From Ornithodoros turicata (Eukaryota; Arthropoda; Arachnida; Ixodida; Argasidae), in assembly GCF_037126465.1 (NCBI RefSeq), contig NC_088209.1, positions 6,961,947 to 7,025,946 of the forward strand: a DNA stretch of 64,000 nt, in the 5' to 3' direction. Under the pieces are notes generated by a model. That model was given only the letters and a program-made list of their open reading frames with translations, made no database searches and was not told the origin of the DNA. Positions 1 through 10,833 of the stretch are shown in pieces (the stretch's first letter is position 1; the number at the start of each line of letters is the position of its first letter). Position numbers and translations under genes: made by a program.

Positions 1-159
1 GTGACTCTATCGCGACTGCCCTTATCTTGGGCTGCATTTTCAATTTTCTTTTAATCTTTTTCCAGGACGCAAGAGGCGATAGTGTGCTCTTTCGTCCTCT
101 CGTATTGGGGGCGAAGGTAGACGCGTGTCTAGACCCTAGAGATGCGCAATGAATAAAAT

Positions 160-350
160 AAAGAATAAAATGGCATTCCTTCACGAATTTTTTGTGGACG
201 ATCTATCGAACGGATTTTTGTTCTGAAAACGGCTTTGGTATCTGGTGACCGAAGAGATCAGATATTCTCATTGGAGCAACTTCGTAGCTTTTATAATTAA
301 AAAGTTAATTATTGAAAGTTAATTAAGGCATTGCCTTAGGAGTCTGCTAA
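160..350 (-). repeat. Repeat D, fragment 1
   Basis: The segment with the conserved blocks GAAAACGGCTTTGGTA, CCGAAGAGATCAGAT and CTTCGTAGCTTTTATAATTA reappears in reverse complement at about 23325-23510. The two differ by scattered substitutions and small indels. The second copy begins beside ACAGGGTGTTCACC, an end type common among arthropod DNA transposons. No coding capacity was recognised. Strand is given relative to the second copy. Only homology between the two places is seen here; the superfamily is unknown. Confidence 0.6.
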
Positions 351-749
351 TGCCCCCCTAGGGAGTGCCCTTCAGCATATGCTATATTGCAATTGATTTC
401 ATCTCGGAAAAAGTGATTGATATATTTTTAAAGAATCTGTTCACACTTAGCGTGGACACCCTGTATAGGCGCGGTATGGTTGCGCCAGGATATCACTTCA
501 GGATGCATGCACGACTTCGCAGGAGGCTACACAAATATGTTGGACTCACTTTATCGCACTGCTGAACTGGCCGAAGCTATCGAAGTCAGCGTCCACATCT
601 TTTTGTCATCGTCGGCGTACAACGGCTGAGCATTGAACGCCCAGGGGAGAAACAATGAATGACGAATCATACAGTGGTCTCATGACGGCATATTTGAGCC
701 TTCAGATTTAAACGCCGTGAATAGCTCGCAAAGAGCGTACTGCACCACA
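351..749. other. Unassigned interval
   Basis: There is no recognisable gene. The short open frame at 365-565 has no domain features. I see nothing further to annotate. Confidence 0.4.
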
Positions 750-840
750 ATCTAAAAACAGAGCTTCACCACATAGCACGCTGCGCTCCAACCATTGCCC
801 GTAATGAATGTGTTATCGCTTCTTATACCAAGAGGATGAG
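750..840. repeat. MITE-A-like left arm, diverged
   Basis: The stretch AGCTTCACCACATAGCACGC, followed by a CCAACCATTG-type block and an AATGAATGTGTTATCGCTTCT block, matches the left arm of the MITE-A palindromes elsewhere in the window (best copy 13083-13337). The right arm is missing or too diverged to place. It is the same diverged subtype as the partial copies at 11355 and 59675. Confidence 0.55.
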
Positions 841-2802
841 GAGGTATGATGCCACGTCACCGATGATGGTATAAGGAGAACTCTTTCTGGTTCGCCGGTC
901 AGTGGGGGTCAGCGCCTTGTCCCTTTGCCGCCGTAAACCTGTTTTGCAAGTTCTCCCGGAGAATTGGGGATAGAAGGAGCGGCCGAAGCATTACCGAGCA
1001 AGGAGAAAGGCTTTATCAGAACCACGAACAGCCGAGTAGCAGAAAACATTTCTCTAGGCCAATCAGCGAGCGTTCTCCTTATAGCGTCAGCGCGAGGATC
1101 CAGGCAGATCACAGGCTGGCACTGCTCTTCACCACCGTTGCGGATGGTCGCTTTTTGCGGCGTATTTTAAATTCAATTTCTGCGATAATTATGACTCTGT
1201 GATGTAAATTACTTCGCATGGTGCATCTTACTGGCCTACTTAACAGTTTTATAGGGAGAAAACTGGGTGTTAGAAATGACTTCTGTGCTACTTTAAGGTG
1301 AAAAAACAAAACAAAAGAAAACACATGGTCAATCCATTGGTAGATCCGACGGAAATGCGCTAGCGTTAAAACTTGAAGACCCCTTGGGAACTCCCACTAA
1401 CAGTGTTACACAATCCTTCAACGACCCTACACAAACGCTACACAGCCCTTCACACGATCCTACGCAACCCTAACGCAAGACAGCGTTCGCATCCGGTGGA
1501 CCTCTATCGAGTCAGCATGTGCGCATGCTCAGTCACGGCCGCCATGGTTCGGGGTATAGGTGGTCGGTGTTAAGATTGTGCAAACGTTCGAGGCCGACAC
1601 TTGATGACGCTTTGTACTTGTAATCAGTATGGTACGCTTTCGTACACGATGGCCGCGCATCGTGCACCATCATTGGACCACTCGTGCACCACGTGCACCA
1701 CTCGACATCGTGCACCACTGGAACCAAGGAGCCTATTCCTGTAACCTGATCAGATGCTTGTAACATGCTCTGTCCTTTCCTTTCGCTTTAAATCGATCAG
1801 AGGACGGGAGATGAGCAGGACGTAATACACGTAACGGCATTGTGAATCAGGTGTAAGAGACTTCAGCATTGCGTACATTGGTACAGGAGACTAGCCCTTA
1901 CTTTTCCTTGGTGCCGGTTACCGCTATGCGAGGCGATCTCGACAGAGAATGCAACGAACCCCGTCAACCAGTCATTAGGACATGGTCTTCCTGGCTCAGC
2001 CCTGGATTCCTGGAACAGTTAAAGCGGAGTGGTTCGGATACATCCTAATTACTTTAAATTTTACGGCCAAAGGACCGGGACCATAACTATGGAGTATCAT
2101 AGTTGATCTCGAGGTGACCAAGTTCCATGTATACTGTTAAAAGAGAACTTCGCCATGTAACGCCGTTCGGAGATAACCGTGATCCAGAATGATAGGCTTC
2201 TGTCTCAGAGCTGATCTCTTGAGAATGGGTTGGACCCATGAATCAATTTTGGACGCCTTGCATTTTGCATAACGTGCACGAAAAAGGTGTACATTCCCTG
2301 CCTTCAACAAATAGCAAGAGAGGACGATGCCATTCGCAACGTTCGTCGGCTCCGGAGCGTGGTACGCTCTGAAAGCAGGGAGCTTCACTGGTTGATGCAC
2401 AGCGTCAACCATTGCTACGAGTGATAGGTTATCGGTTTCGGTTCGAAGAGAGAGGGGCCAACACCTCTTTAGGTATATGATAATTGGCACGAAACGCGTA
2501 CGCTCCTTCTCTCCTCGATTTAGAACCGATAATCCAATCATTCTTGGCAATGTTTAGTGCAGAGTATGCTATGCGGTGTTTTCATAGTGTACTTAAAGGG
2601 GGACTTCGGAAGAAAATCGGTTGCAGGCTTCTGTTGCGGTTACGATTACGGACATGTTTCGAACGCAGTTACGGAATATCTCGGCTGTAAACGGCGCAGA
2701 CGTAAAAAAAAAAGATCGTTGAAATGTGAGGAGTGGCAGCTCTGAGCATCCGCTGGAAGAACCTCTTACAGCAACAGTGGGCGGCCGTCCTGCATCACTG
2801 GG
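841..2802. other. Unassigned interval with one 137-codon frame
   Basis: No gene is recognised. The longest frame is minus strand 2137-2550 (137 codons). It has no motif I can name, and its C-terminal end lies in a sequence resembling a MITE-A terminus (CTGTTAAAAGAGAACTTCGCC near 2136), so it is probably repeat-derived. At 1658-1719 there is a small irregular array of CGTGCACCA units. Confidence 0.35.
1658..1719. repeat. Short irregular CGTGCACCAC array
   Basis: Four to five copies of a roughly 10-base unit (CGTGCACCAC or CGTGCACCAT) occur within about 60 bases, separated by spacers such as TGGACCACT and TCGACAT. This is too short and irregular to call a satellite. Confidence 0.55.
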
Positions 2803-3095
2803 TACACTCTTTAAAAAAAGGGTGTACTTTAACTCCTTTCCTTGCCACATATATAACACCCTTTCGAAGAGTACAATTACGCTCAAAAGGGTGTCTCCTC
2901 ACTCCCTCAAGGGAGTAGCATAACACCTTCACCATGCCGGGGAGTAATACTACTCTCCAGTAGGGAGAAAGGTGTTATGCTACTCCCTTGAGGGAGTGAG
3001 GAGACACCCTTTTGAGAGTAATTGTACTCTCCAAAAGGGTGTTATATATGTGGCAAAAAAAGGAGTTAAAGTACACCTTTTTTTTTTAAGAGTGT
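2803..3095. mobile_element. MITE-B, near-perfect foldback element
   Basis: This ~293-bp element is an inverted repeat for almost its whole length. It opens with TACACTCTTTAAAAAAAGGG and closes with CCTTTTTTTTTTAAGAGTGTA. The inner arms share GGTGTCTCCTCACTCCCTCA on one side and its complement on the other. The loop is only about 40 bases, around CACCATGCCGGGGAG. The terminal TACACTCTT resembles the MITE-A end, so the two families may use the same transposase, probably with a TA target. There is no coding capacity. High arm identity suggests recent insertion or arm homogenisation. Confidence 0.85.
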
Positions 3096-3289
3096 ATGCG
3101 CCCGCTTGATCTGTGCTTGGGTTCATTCAATGCCCTGTATTTTCTGGTTGTTTATTATTATTATTATTTTTGCGCAACATTAAGTGATAAGACAAGTGGT
3201 GCTAGGTGCTTCATCAGTACTTGCGGGAACAAGTCGATTTCTACATCCGGTGTTGCATATGTTCGCTTCTCGAGGGATGAAAAGCGCGT

Positions 3290-3700
3290 CACCGTAAGTT
3301 GGAGGCAGCGCTCCGAAAGACTGGAATGAGTGGAATGATTCGAGGCAGAGCAGAGTGTGCCACCTAGAGTCACTCGATAGAGGTACAGAGTATCGCATTC
3401 CTTTTTCCGCTCCGGAGCCGCCGTTCGGTATCCGCGATTTGGCCGATCGTGTCACGTGGTTTCGCCTTCCAAGAACGCGCTCGTCCATCCAAAGGCTGGA
3501 CGAGCGCGTCCATCCAAAACCGGTTTCCTCGGTTGCGAGCTGGCTTGACTGCGCGCTGTTCTCCGGCGGAGACGGGGGAGATTTGCGTCCCGTTGCTAGG
3601 CGAGGCTTGCCGCGCCGGACCCAAGATGGCGGGTTCGCTCGCTGGCATGGCTCAGTTTCGCTACTCTGCTCTCTATTTAGTGACTGTATTCCGACCATTC
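3290..3700. other. GC-rich segment with a hairpin and a YY1-like motif
   Basis: This block is clearly richer in G+C and CpG than its surroundings and is open on both strands (172 codons minus, 126 codons plus). Dual open frames are expected from base composition alone. It holds a short perfect stem (GCGCTCGTCCA / TGGACGAGCGC, about 3477-3509) and AAGATGGCGGG near 3623, a YY1-type sequence often found at animal promoters. It could be a CpG-rich promoter or first exon, or part of a repeat. Nothing in the translations identifies a protein. Confidence 0.3.
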
Positions 3701-5134
3701 TGTATCTAAAATCTTCGCCATTAGAGCACGTCTGATGCCCCAGCTATTTGTTTTCCAAGAACGAAAAGGGTTTGCAGACCCACGCTCTTCGTACACTCTT
3801 CCCGGGTTCTCCTATGCTCACTCAACCGTGCGCGTACGCAAAAAGACGACTCAAAGAGGTATAAATATACGAGGTTTTACAGAGATTACCTCCTTTTATA
3901 GTCGGCACAAGTCGGATAGAACTGAAAATACTACTAATAATAGACAGATAATATTAATAAAATAGAACTAAAAATAGAAAAAAAAATTCGGAAGGAAGAG
4001 GAACTCCCGTGCAACATGGATATTGGTGTCCGCGTCCACCGGTGGCTCCGGAGAGACTTCGTTTCACTCGTACGAGTCAGATGAAAAGAATACCCGGTCG
4101 TAATGGCATGAACCCATGGCGACACAGTGCTCCCAAACCACTATGACCAGCCGCCACACAAGAGTACTTCTGCTGCTGTGACGTCATGCGTCGGCTTCGT
4201 GGTGGGCGCTCTGGGAAAGGTCAGTTCTGGCCGCCTCCTGACCCGGACTGCGGTTGTAATTTAGATTAGCCGATATTTCCGCGTAATACAACGCGTAAGA
4301 GGGTTGGGGGCCAATATGTGCCAAAAGCGTCGTGCAACTTTTTTTTGTTTTGCTTTTTCGGAGATCGTTCCGAAGCCTCCGTTTAAATGGAGCACCGCAT
4401 CAGGAAACGTGTGTGTGAGACCGACACGGCAATATTCGTTGCCGCTTCACCCAGTTAACTTAGCCAAGTTTCTCTTTCGAAAACGTTTTAAATGAACGAG
4501 TTTAAAAATTCGCGCTCCCCTTCGCAGCTAAGAAAGCGACCGTAACACCATGAGGACGTAAGCCACGCAGACGAATGGAAGCGCAGCGCGGACGATTGTC
4601 TCCGATGTCGTCTGCTTCCTGCTCGCACCGCAATATACTCAAGTCCTTGAATACGCCGACGATTGCACATCCGCTGTAACGCGACCATACTGCGTGGAAT
4701 GGCGTTACCTTTTAGGCACCGGGCTGTACGAACACGTCCGACGTTAACTAGAATGAACATTCCACAAGCCGGTCGCCGACTCTCCGCGACTAGCAGACGC
4801 CATTCCCTGGCGCCTGCCGATCGGTCGCCAAGGGCCCTCAGCCCGTTCCCTGATGGGACTTGCCCTCGTCAAAGGGCGCGCATTGATTGGCCTTGTCCGA
4901 GTGATGTTTTCGCCGATTCCCAGAGATGAAATACTCTCAAAGTCAGTCGCCTGTTCTTACCATGCGTTACATCTAACTGTATAGGAAGAACTCCACTAAT
5001 TCGCGTTCGATTTTCGGCGTATTGTCAGTGATGAATGTGGAGTAAATGCGGAGGAATGTCGTAACTTTCAACCACTGGTTACTGCAAGAAATACAATTAT
5101 ATGCAGTAAATCCAGCAGCGAAGCCTTCGTTAAC
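3701..5134. other. Unassigned interval
   Basis: Short frames only (for example 4663-4929 plus, 88 codons), with no domain features. An AT-rich stretch at 3890-3990 precedes a GC-richer part at 4520-4900. No repeat seen elsewhere in the window was recognised here. Confidence 0.35.
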
Positions 5135-5167
5135 ATTCACAAGCTTTCATGTAGAAAGCTTGTGAAT
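5135..5167. repeat. Perfect 14-bp stem hairpin
   Basis: ATTCACAAGCTTTC and GAAAGCTTGTGAAT flank a loop of about five bases. Weaker complementarity continues outward (GAAGC / GCTTC). It may be a remnant of a foldback element or a transcription-coupled hairpin; function unknown. Confidence 0.6.
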
Positions 5168-5365
5168 ATTAAAGGATGCTTCAATGTGGCATTTCCTGCA
5201 TATCACTACCGTTCTGGACGCCGGCTTTCTTTCTCCACTTCCCACTGTTCGAAATACACCGAGAGAATGAGACTAACAACAAGACCCAACCTAGTTGCCT
5301 CCTCTCCCCTTCAGCCAAACTGCGTGCCTCGACTTGAGAGATCGACCCACCGTAGTAATACCATA

Positions 5366-5602
5366 TATACACGGGTTCAGTCGGTGGCCTCTCCGCCTGC
5401 TAATCCCCAAGATCGCGGGTTCGAACCCCGCTGAGGACTGTAGTAACTTGGTGGCAGGGTACAAGTTGCTTTGACACGCCGTCGTCTGCGAGGGACGTCA
5501 AATGTGGTGTACCTTGTGTCGAGATTTGACCACTTGATTTGATCGACCACTGTGGCGTCGCTCATGATCGCAGTTGTCTCGCGACGTAAAGTCCCGAATT
5601 AA
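5366..5602 (+). mobile_element. tRNA-derived SINE, copy 1
   Basis: The head carries a polymerase III A-box-like TCAGTCGGTGG and a strong B box GCGGGTTCGAACCCCG at about 5415-5430, spaced as in a tRNA. The flanking tRNA stem does not fold as a functional tRNA, and the sequence runs on into a ~150-base body (AGTAACTTGGTGGCAGGGTA ... CGCGACGTAAAGTCCCGAATT). That layout, tRNA-like head plus unrelated body, defines a SINE. I recall the CGTAAA-CCCCGAATTA ending from tick SINEs; this is memory, not a search. Confidence 0.7.
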
Positions 5603-5718
5603 TGATACATCAAATACGTATACACGGGGCCACCAATAGGCTCATGAAATTAGGTCGACGTAAAAGTGATCCGCTCTGTGAAGACGAGACTCTCGTTCCT
5701 GCTGGGGTATGTCGCAAA

Positions 5719-5959
5719 TACACTGTTAAAACAGATCTTCACCACATAGCACGCTCCTAGCCAACCATCATTCCGAATAATATCATTCTGTGTCCTGATT
5801 TGTTCAAAACAAGGGGGAGGCGCCTATCTGGGACAAGATAATCTGTCCCAGATAGGCGCCTCCTCCCATTTTCAACAAATCAATATATAGAATGATATCA
5901 TTCGGAATGATGGTTGGCTAGGAGCGTGCTATGTGGTGAAGTTCTGTTTTAACAGTGTA
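5719..5959. mobile_element. MITE-A, full length (variant with GAGGCGCCTATC core)
   Basis: A 241-bp palindrome starting TACACTGTTAAAACAGATCT and ending AGTTCTGTTTTAACAGTGTA. Both arms contain the family block TAGCACGCTCCTAGCCAACC or its complement. The centre is AGGCGCCTATCTGGGACA / TGTCCCAGATAGGCGCCT. It has no coding capacity and a probable TA target. It differs from other MITE-A copies in the inner core, so it is a subfamily. Confidence 0.85.
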
Positions 5960-6392
5960 CAGCGTCATGGAATTCATATAAAATAAAACGTAGAAACCCG
6001 GTCGTCGACTGTCAGGGGGGAGTAATGTGTACTATTTACCGTTAAGCTGTGGCGAATTTCCCCATTCATTATCATTAATTTATTTGTTGTTGTTGTGTAC
6101 TATATACCGTTAAGCTGTGGCAAGAGGTATATTCGGGAAACTATCAGATGCTTAAATCAGACTACAAGAATACGAAAACAAAATTAAATTGAAAAATAGA
6201 CAAGGTTCACAACAGACGAGTCACGGTTTGAGGTGTGATTGCGGCCCGAAGTCTGAGGCAATATAGGTAATGTATCGGTCTAACGACACGCATATAAGAC
6301 AAGCTATTGAAATGCTGGAACATAAAGAGGGGGAACGGCACCTGCGTCAGCTCACCAATACCGCGATACCAACAAACAGGAGAAAGGGAGAC
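5960..6392. other. Unassigned interval
   Basis: Contains two short near-copies of GTGTACTATWTACCGTTAAGC (around 6026 and 6095) separated by AT-rich DNA with a GTT triplet run. No gene is seen. Confidence 0.4.
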
Positions 6393-6785
6393 TTCCCAAG
6401 CAGCACAATGTACTGAAAGTTGAGTACAAGGGGGTGGACGGGTAGGTGGAAGGCCTTGAACAGACACGTGAAACTAAAGAACGTTGATAAGAAACATACA
6501 CTCTTAAAAATGAACTTCACCACATAGCACGCTCCTAGCCAACCATCATCCCGAATGACAACGTTCTCGCCGCTGATTTGTTCAAAACGAGAGGCGGAGC
6601 CTATTTTGTGCAGTACATAATGGCACAAAATAGGCTCCGCCTCTCGTTTTCAACAAATCGGGGGCAATAACGCTGTCATTCGGGATGATGGTTGGCTAGG
6701 AGCGTGCTATGTGGTGAAGTTCATTTTTAAGAGTATTCCGTCCGCCCCCATTGCACTCGACTTTCAGTGCATTGTACCTACTGGG
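6393..6785. repeat. Hairpin repeat H, split by a MITE-A insertion
   Basis: The left arm CCCAAGCAGCACAATGTACT and GAAAGTTGAGTACAAGGGGG pairs with a right arm CCCCCATTGCACTCGACTTTC and AGTGCATTGTACCTACTGGG about 340 bases away. The compact form of the same hairpin, only 81 bp long, is at 61893-61973. Here the loop side holds a complete MITE-A (6497-6735) plus about 60 bases of other DNA, so the hairpin is older than the MITE. Confidence 0.7.
6497..6735. mobile_element. MITE-A, full length, nested in repeat H
   Basis: A palindrome from TACACTCTTAAAAATGAACT to AAGTTCATTTTTAAGAGTA. The arms carry TAGCACGCTCCTAGCCAACC and complement, and the core is GGCGGAGCCTATTTTGTG / CACAAAATAGGCTCCGCC. Arm identity is very high. 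This GGAGCCTATT core subtype is shared with the diverged copy at 21630-21877. Confidence 0.88.
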
Positions 6786-7102
6786 CTGATTCATAAACGC
6801 ACGCGGTTTGGCTCAAGGGCAGAGGGATAACTAGGCTGGGTGGGGGGATCGTGTTAGTATCGCTAGGGAGTTTAGGAAATCGTAACCGTCCCCAGATTCC
6901 CAGTTCGTATCGCTGTCAGTCAAGCTGATATCAGTGACATGATGTCAGCCACTCCAAAGGAATCATGCAATTGGCTTATCGTGTTTTCAGGGACGTTATC
7001 GCGAAACTTATATGTTTTCCTACAGCTCTCATTGTCTTGGTGTCTTTGACGCAGTAAACAGTGGTTGAAAGTTGCGAAAATTCGTCTGCGTTGTTTGATT
7101 GT
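6786..7102. other. Unassigned interval
   Basis: No gene or repeat recognised. Confidence 0.4.
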
Positions 7103-7852
7103 GTTATTTATTTATTTATTTCAAAAAACACAAGGCATTGCAGCCAAAGGAAATACTGTGGTACAGGGTCAGTAGCGCATGCTAGTGGGGACCCCTGCGA
7201 CACACAGTGTAAAACATCATCGACACACAGTTAAAAACATCAACGTTGAAGCGGTAACTGAAATACTAAACAATTTTCAAGTATTTTGATGTGGCAAGTA
7301 TATGCTGTCTCAACTTCGCGGCGAAACAATGACTAGTCTTCACATCAAACGCTAAGGCATTCCATAGTCTCGAACCAAAGCACACAGTCAAACGGATACC
7401 ATATGCATTCTTTGGCCTATACAAAATGTAATCTTGTAAAGCAACACTTCGATTGCTTCTGTTGCATTTTTTAAATATAGAGCTATTGTAGGGCACATTT
7501 GTCGTTACAATAGGAAAAGACAAGCAAAGTACATCTTTCACGAATCAGATCGGGAAAAGGCAAAATATTCAATTCACTGAACAACACAACGCATGAGGTT
7601 CGACTATTAGAGAATGTTATTAATCTGACAGCTCTCTTTTGTAGTTTAAATAGACGCTCAAGGTATGTTGTAAATGCATTGCCCCATGAGGTAACACAGT
7701 AAGTCAAGTGACACTGGACCAAAGCAAAGTACAGTTGAGGTAGCACATACAGGGGGAAGTACTGTCTAGCAAGGAATAAAGCGTGACAGGTCTGCGATAT
7801 ATTTTTTGCGACTTTATACGTATATCGTTTATATACGTATATCTTTTTACGT
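7103..7852 (-). pseudogene. LINE (CR1/L2/Jockey-like) reverse transcriptase C-terminal fragment
   Basis: On the minus strand the frame from about 7852 down to 7516 encodes the C-terminal part of a non-LTR retrotransposon reverse transcriptase. Recognisable segments are LYFALVQCHLTYCVTSWGN and LERLFKLQKRAVRLITF, typical of the thumb region of CR1/Jockey-group LINEs. A frame change near 7515 moves the ending (FGSRLWNALAFDV, then KYLKIV and a stop at 7266) into another frame. Downstream (toward 7103) lies a 3' tail of AAAT repeats, usual for CR1/L2-type elements. The 5' end is truncated and abuts a MITE-A half. It is non-functional: catalytic RT motifs and the endonuclease are absent. The clade is inferred from the thumb motifs only. 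Confidence 0.72.
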
Positions 7853-8044
7853 ATATCGTTATCTGCCCTGATTTGTTGAAAACGGGGGGCGTACGCCTTT
7901 TCTGTGACAATTATGAACAGCATAAGTGTCACAAAAATGGCGTACGCCTCCTGTTTTGAACAAATCAGGGCAGATAGCGATATCATTCAAGATGATGGTT
8001 GGCTAGGAGCGTGCTATTAGGTGAAGTTCATTTTTAAGAGTGTA
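7853..8044. mobile_element. MITE-A, left arm truncated
   Basis: The centre and right arm match the full copy at 13083-13337 closely (ATCTGCCCTGATTTGTTGAA, GGCGTACGCC, CAGCATAAGTGTCACAAAAA, ending TTTTTAAGAGTGTA). The left ~70 bases are replaced by the LINE fragment. Immediately after it the last ~39 bases of the element are repeated. Confidence 0.8.
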
Positions 8045-8083
8045 GGAGCGTGCTATGTGGTGAGGTTCACTTTTAAGAGTGTA
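8045..8083. repeat. Tandem duplicate of the MITE-A right end
   Basis: GGAGCGTGCTATGTGGTGAGG through TTTTAAGAGTGTA repeats the end of the preceding element, with several substitutions, directly adjoining it. It may be the remnant of a second insertion or an aberrant transposition product. Confidence 0.75.
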
Positions 8084-9046
8084 GTTCTAGTGTGCCCATG
8101 AACGACATACCTGGTAATTGCGTATAGTTGTAGACATAATTGGCGTTGGTAACTGTCACAAAAAGCTTGATGTGCGGTGAAGATCTGTCCTAAGAGCGTA
8201 ATATTCACCGTGTAGATGTCCGCGTCCAGCACTCAAATTGCTCACCGACATGTGGAATTATGAGGGAATTATCCCATTCGATTTAAAATGCCAGTGCAGT
8301 AATCCATGCCAATTAGTGAACATGTGCCGTCATCAATAGACAGCAACGGCCGTGAGGAATATTGAGCCAGTCGTCCGGAACAGCACTCGTCGTTTGCGCC
8401 GTGCAATATGACCACGTTAATGGTCGAAGCGATCACGTGATGGGCGGGAGACACACCTCTCTCCCGTTGGCTGATCAAGATGTTGACAGAGTGAACGAGA
8501 CGCGCCGGCAGGATGTTGTTCGGAGGTAAACGGTTCATTTACTGAGCTCTCCCGGAGCGCAACACCTGGAGGGACCTGGTTGTTGCCGGAGAATGTAGTG
8601 GAGCCGTTCACGTCTTGGACTTCGTGAACGCCTGTGTATGTGTAGTGCGCGGAATGATGTCGGGGGTGTCCAGGAATGGCCGGTCGGATTCGGAGACAGC
8701 TCTGACCACCCTGTCTGTAGTTTCGGATACCAGATGCCAGCGTCTCTCACTCGCAAAGTACGAGCCTCCAGGTGAATGTACTTTACATACGTTTGTAGAA
8801 AGCGATATCACCGGAGCAAATAGCTTTTATCTCGCACGAAGCTCCTTTCGAAAGGATAGCGTACCATATGTGACGTAATGTGTTTCTACTACACCAATAT
8901 GACGTTCCTCTTTATTGAAATAATGAAACAGCGTAGGAACGCCAACAACTAACTACAGGGTGGGTGCTCTAAAAGGTCAGTCACAGTTTCGAGCAAGACG
9001 AGATACCTCCTTGACGCAGAGACTTCCTCTGCCTCAGAGTAAAACA
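8084..9046. other. Unassigned interval
   Basis: Overlapping short frames on both strands (8269-8878) have no domain features. The segment at 8160-8200 (GCGGTGAAGATCTGTCCTAAGAG) may be a further decayed MITE-A right end. Confidence 0.35.
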
Positions 9047-9251
9047 TTTCTGCTAGAGGAACCCACGAAAATATTGTGGCTACCTAGCACTGTGTAACAA
9101 AATAAATATGACCACGCAAACTTTCGTCTCCATCCATCGGTATAGCGCAGAGGAAATACATGAAGACGAAACTTTGCGTGGCCGTATTTGTTTTGTTACG
9201 CAATGACTGGTAACCACACTTTTTTCGTAGGTTTCCCTGGCATAAATTATT
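9047..9251. mobile_element. Foldback element, ~205 bp
   Basis: The inner arms are almost perfect inverted repeats: GTAACAAAATAAATATGACC then ACGCAAACTTTCGTCT on the left (9093-9133), and AGACGAAACTTTGCGTGG then CGTATTTGTTTTGTTACGC on the right (9162-9203). Weaker pairing extends outward to about 9047 and 9251 (GAACCCACGAAAATATTGTGGC against CCACACTTTTTTCGTAGGTTTC). No coding capacity. Class unknown. Confidence 0.75.
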
Positions 9252-10833
9252 CACTGTGTGGCAGCATAAGTCTGTCTGTCAAGTAGGTATAGCGTCATGC
9301 ACGAAAATATGACTGTCAACAGAGCTGTATTGTCAACAGAGCTGTGCTACGCCGACACACGAAAGATATCTTTATTTGTATTGTAGGTATCTTTGATAAA
9401 GTAAGTCAGTTCATTGCTTAATTGCAAGACTTCGCTCTCTTATCGTTACGGCTCACCACTGCTGCACCACTTGCCGCTTACGAAGGCATGCACTGCGCAC
9501 ATCTTCCCCTCTCTCGAATGTCTGGCGTTTGACGTTCCAGGAACAGTAGTCACACTTCGTTTATGGCATTATAATCGGGCGAACGAGTTGTGTTTAGCAC
9601 TGCCATGTCATCGTATACACACTGTGGGCGTACGTAAGAATTAGGCGTGAATGACAACTTTAGTGCAGATTCGCGATGAACGTACTTGCCGAAATTTTAC
9701 ACTGTGGAGAGAGAAAGCACCAGATGCAATTAAGAACAGGCAATATACTTACATGAGGGCATACGTGGCTTAAGGGGGCTCAAGAGTAGTACCAAAAGAA
9801 AGAATACATTGCAGAGTACACGTACACCGTGCAAGTGTAATTATCAGGGATATCTTAGCGCCTGACTTAGGCTAGTTCACTTTTCGAATGCAGCCATGCG
9901 ACAACACATTAATCAAAGACAACAAAAATGAAGATGGTAAGTTGCTTGCATACGTCATCTACACCATTATTGCATCTGGATGTGCTGGTTTCAGGAGCCA
10001 AGTTACTTCTAGTATCAATGGACATCTCCACACATTCCACAGATGCTGTAATTTTACACGTACCATTGAAAGGACTATAATTTGCAGTCATAGAGATCAT
10101 AAAACTAACGGACTCACCCGCAACAGGTAAACAAGTACACTGCAAGATATGGACAGAACCCAGGTGCAGTTGAGGTTGTTCTGTGGTGAGTCTTATGGGC
10201 AAAGTGAGGTCATTCCCCACAAATCAGTGACAGGGGTTGCAGCAAAATCATCCCACATGAACATGAAAGAACTTTCTTTGCACCAATGTGTTTTACAACC
10301 AAGGCGGGAATAGTGTGTAGAAAATGGGCACCTTGAATAGCGAAACTCACGCAGCTCTGATGCCACAGCCCTTATACTGCTATCAGTGGAATTGGTTGTA
10401 TAGCTCTGAGGTCTTTGACATCCGCGCTTTAGTCCGGTATCTGTTTGAGGGTTTTTATCTCGCGAAGTCTGACACATAAATTGATTCTTTATCAGTATTA
10501 TGATGCACCCATGATGTAAGGAACCACATCTATGAAAGCGTCCCATGTTTGTTTGCTTGTGTTTGTTTCCCCGTCCCTATACGCTGCTATACAGAAGCCA
10601 CCGATTAATGGCGAATGACCGTGTATTCACACGAGCGTGTTTTCTGACGGCGCAGCGACTGAAGGAGCGAGAGGGGTAAGTGATAAGGCGCTGAGGCTAC
10701 GCCCTTTTGGAGCGCCTACACAGATAGTATTCCAATGTGCTGTCGGCTCAGATGCTGGGGAAGCCGGGGATTACGTTCGCGCTGCGGTTGAACGTTGCAG
10801 CATTAATTTTATGTGCACGGCGCTTGGTACACA
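9252..10833. other. Unassigned interval
   Basis: Minus-strand frames at 9909-10220 (103 codons) and 10193-10546 (117 codons) have cysteine-containing but unrecognised translations. The segment 10590-10833 lies just upstream of a Harbinger-like reading frame and may be its 5' region. Confidence 0.35.

Noticed and set aside
1658..1719. CRISPR or satellite array
   Set aside because: The units are about 10 bases and irregular with no uniform spacers, and the DNA is eukaryotic.
3180..3698. 172-codon minus frame
   Set aside because: It lies in a GC-rich block with long frames on several strands at once and has low-complexity composition and no domain.
5373..5440. Functional tRNA gene
   Set aside because: Good B box, but the acceptor stem does not pair and the sequence continues as a SINE body; the same applies to 44181 and 55834.
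7483..7986. 167-codon minus frame treated as one gene
   Set aside because: Its first third is MITE-A sequence and the rest is a LINE fragment, so the join is fortuitous. Only the LINE part was annotated.
9909..10220. Minus-strand CTC-containing frame as a SWIM-type zinc finger
   Set aside because: The single CTC motif lacks the following cysteine-x-histidine, so the assignment is unsupported.
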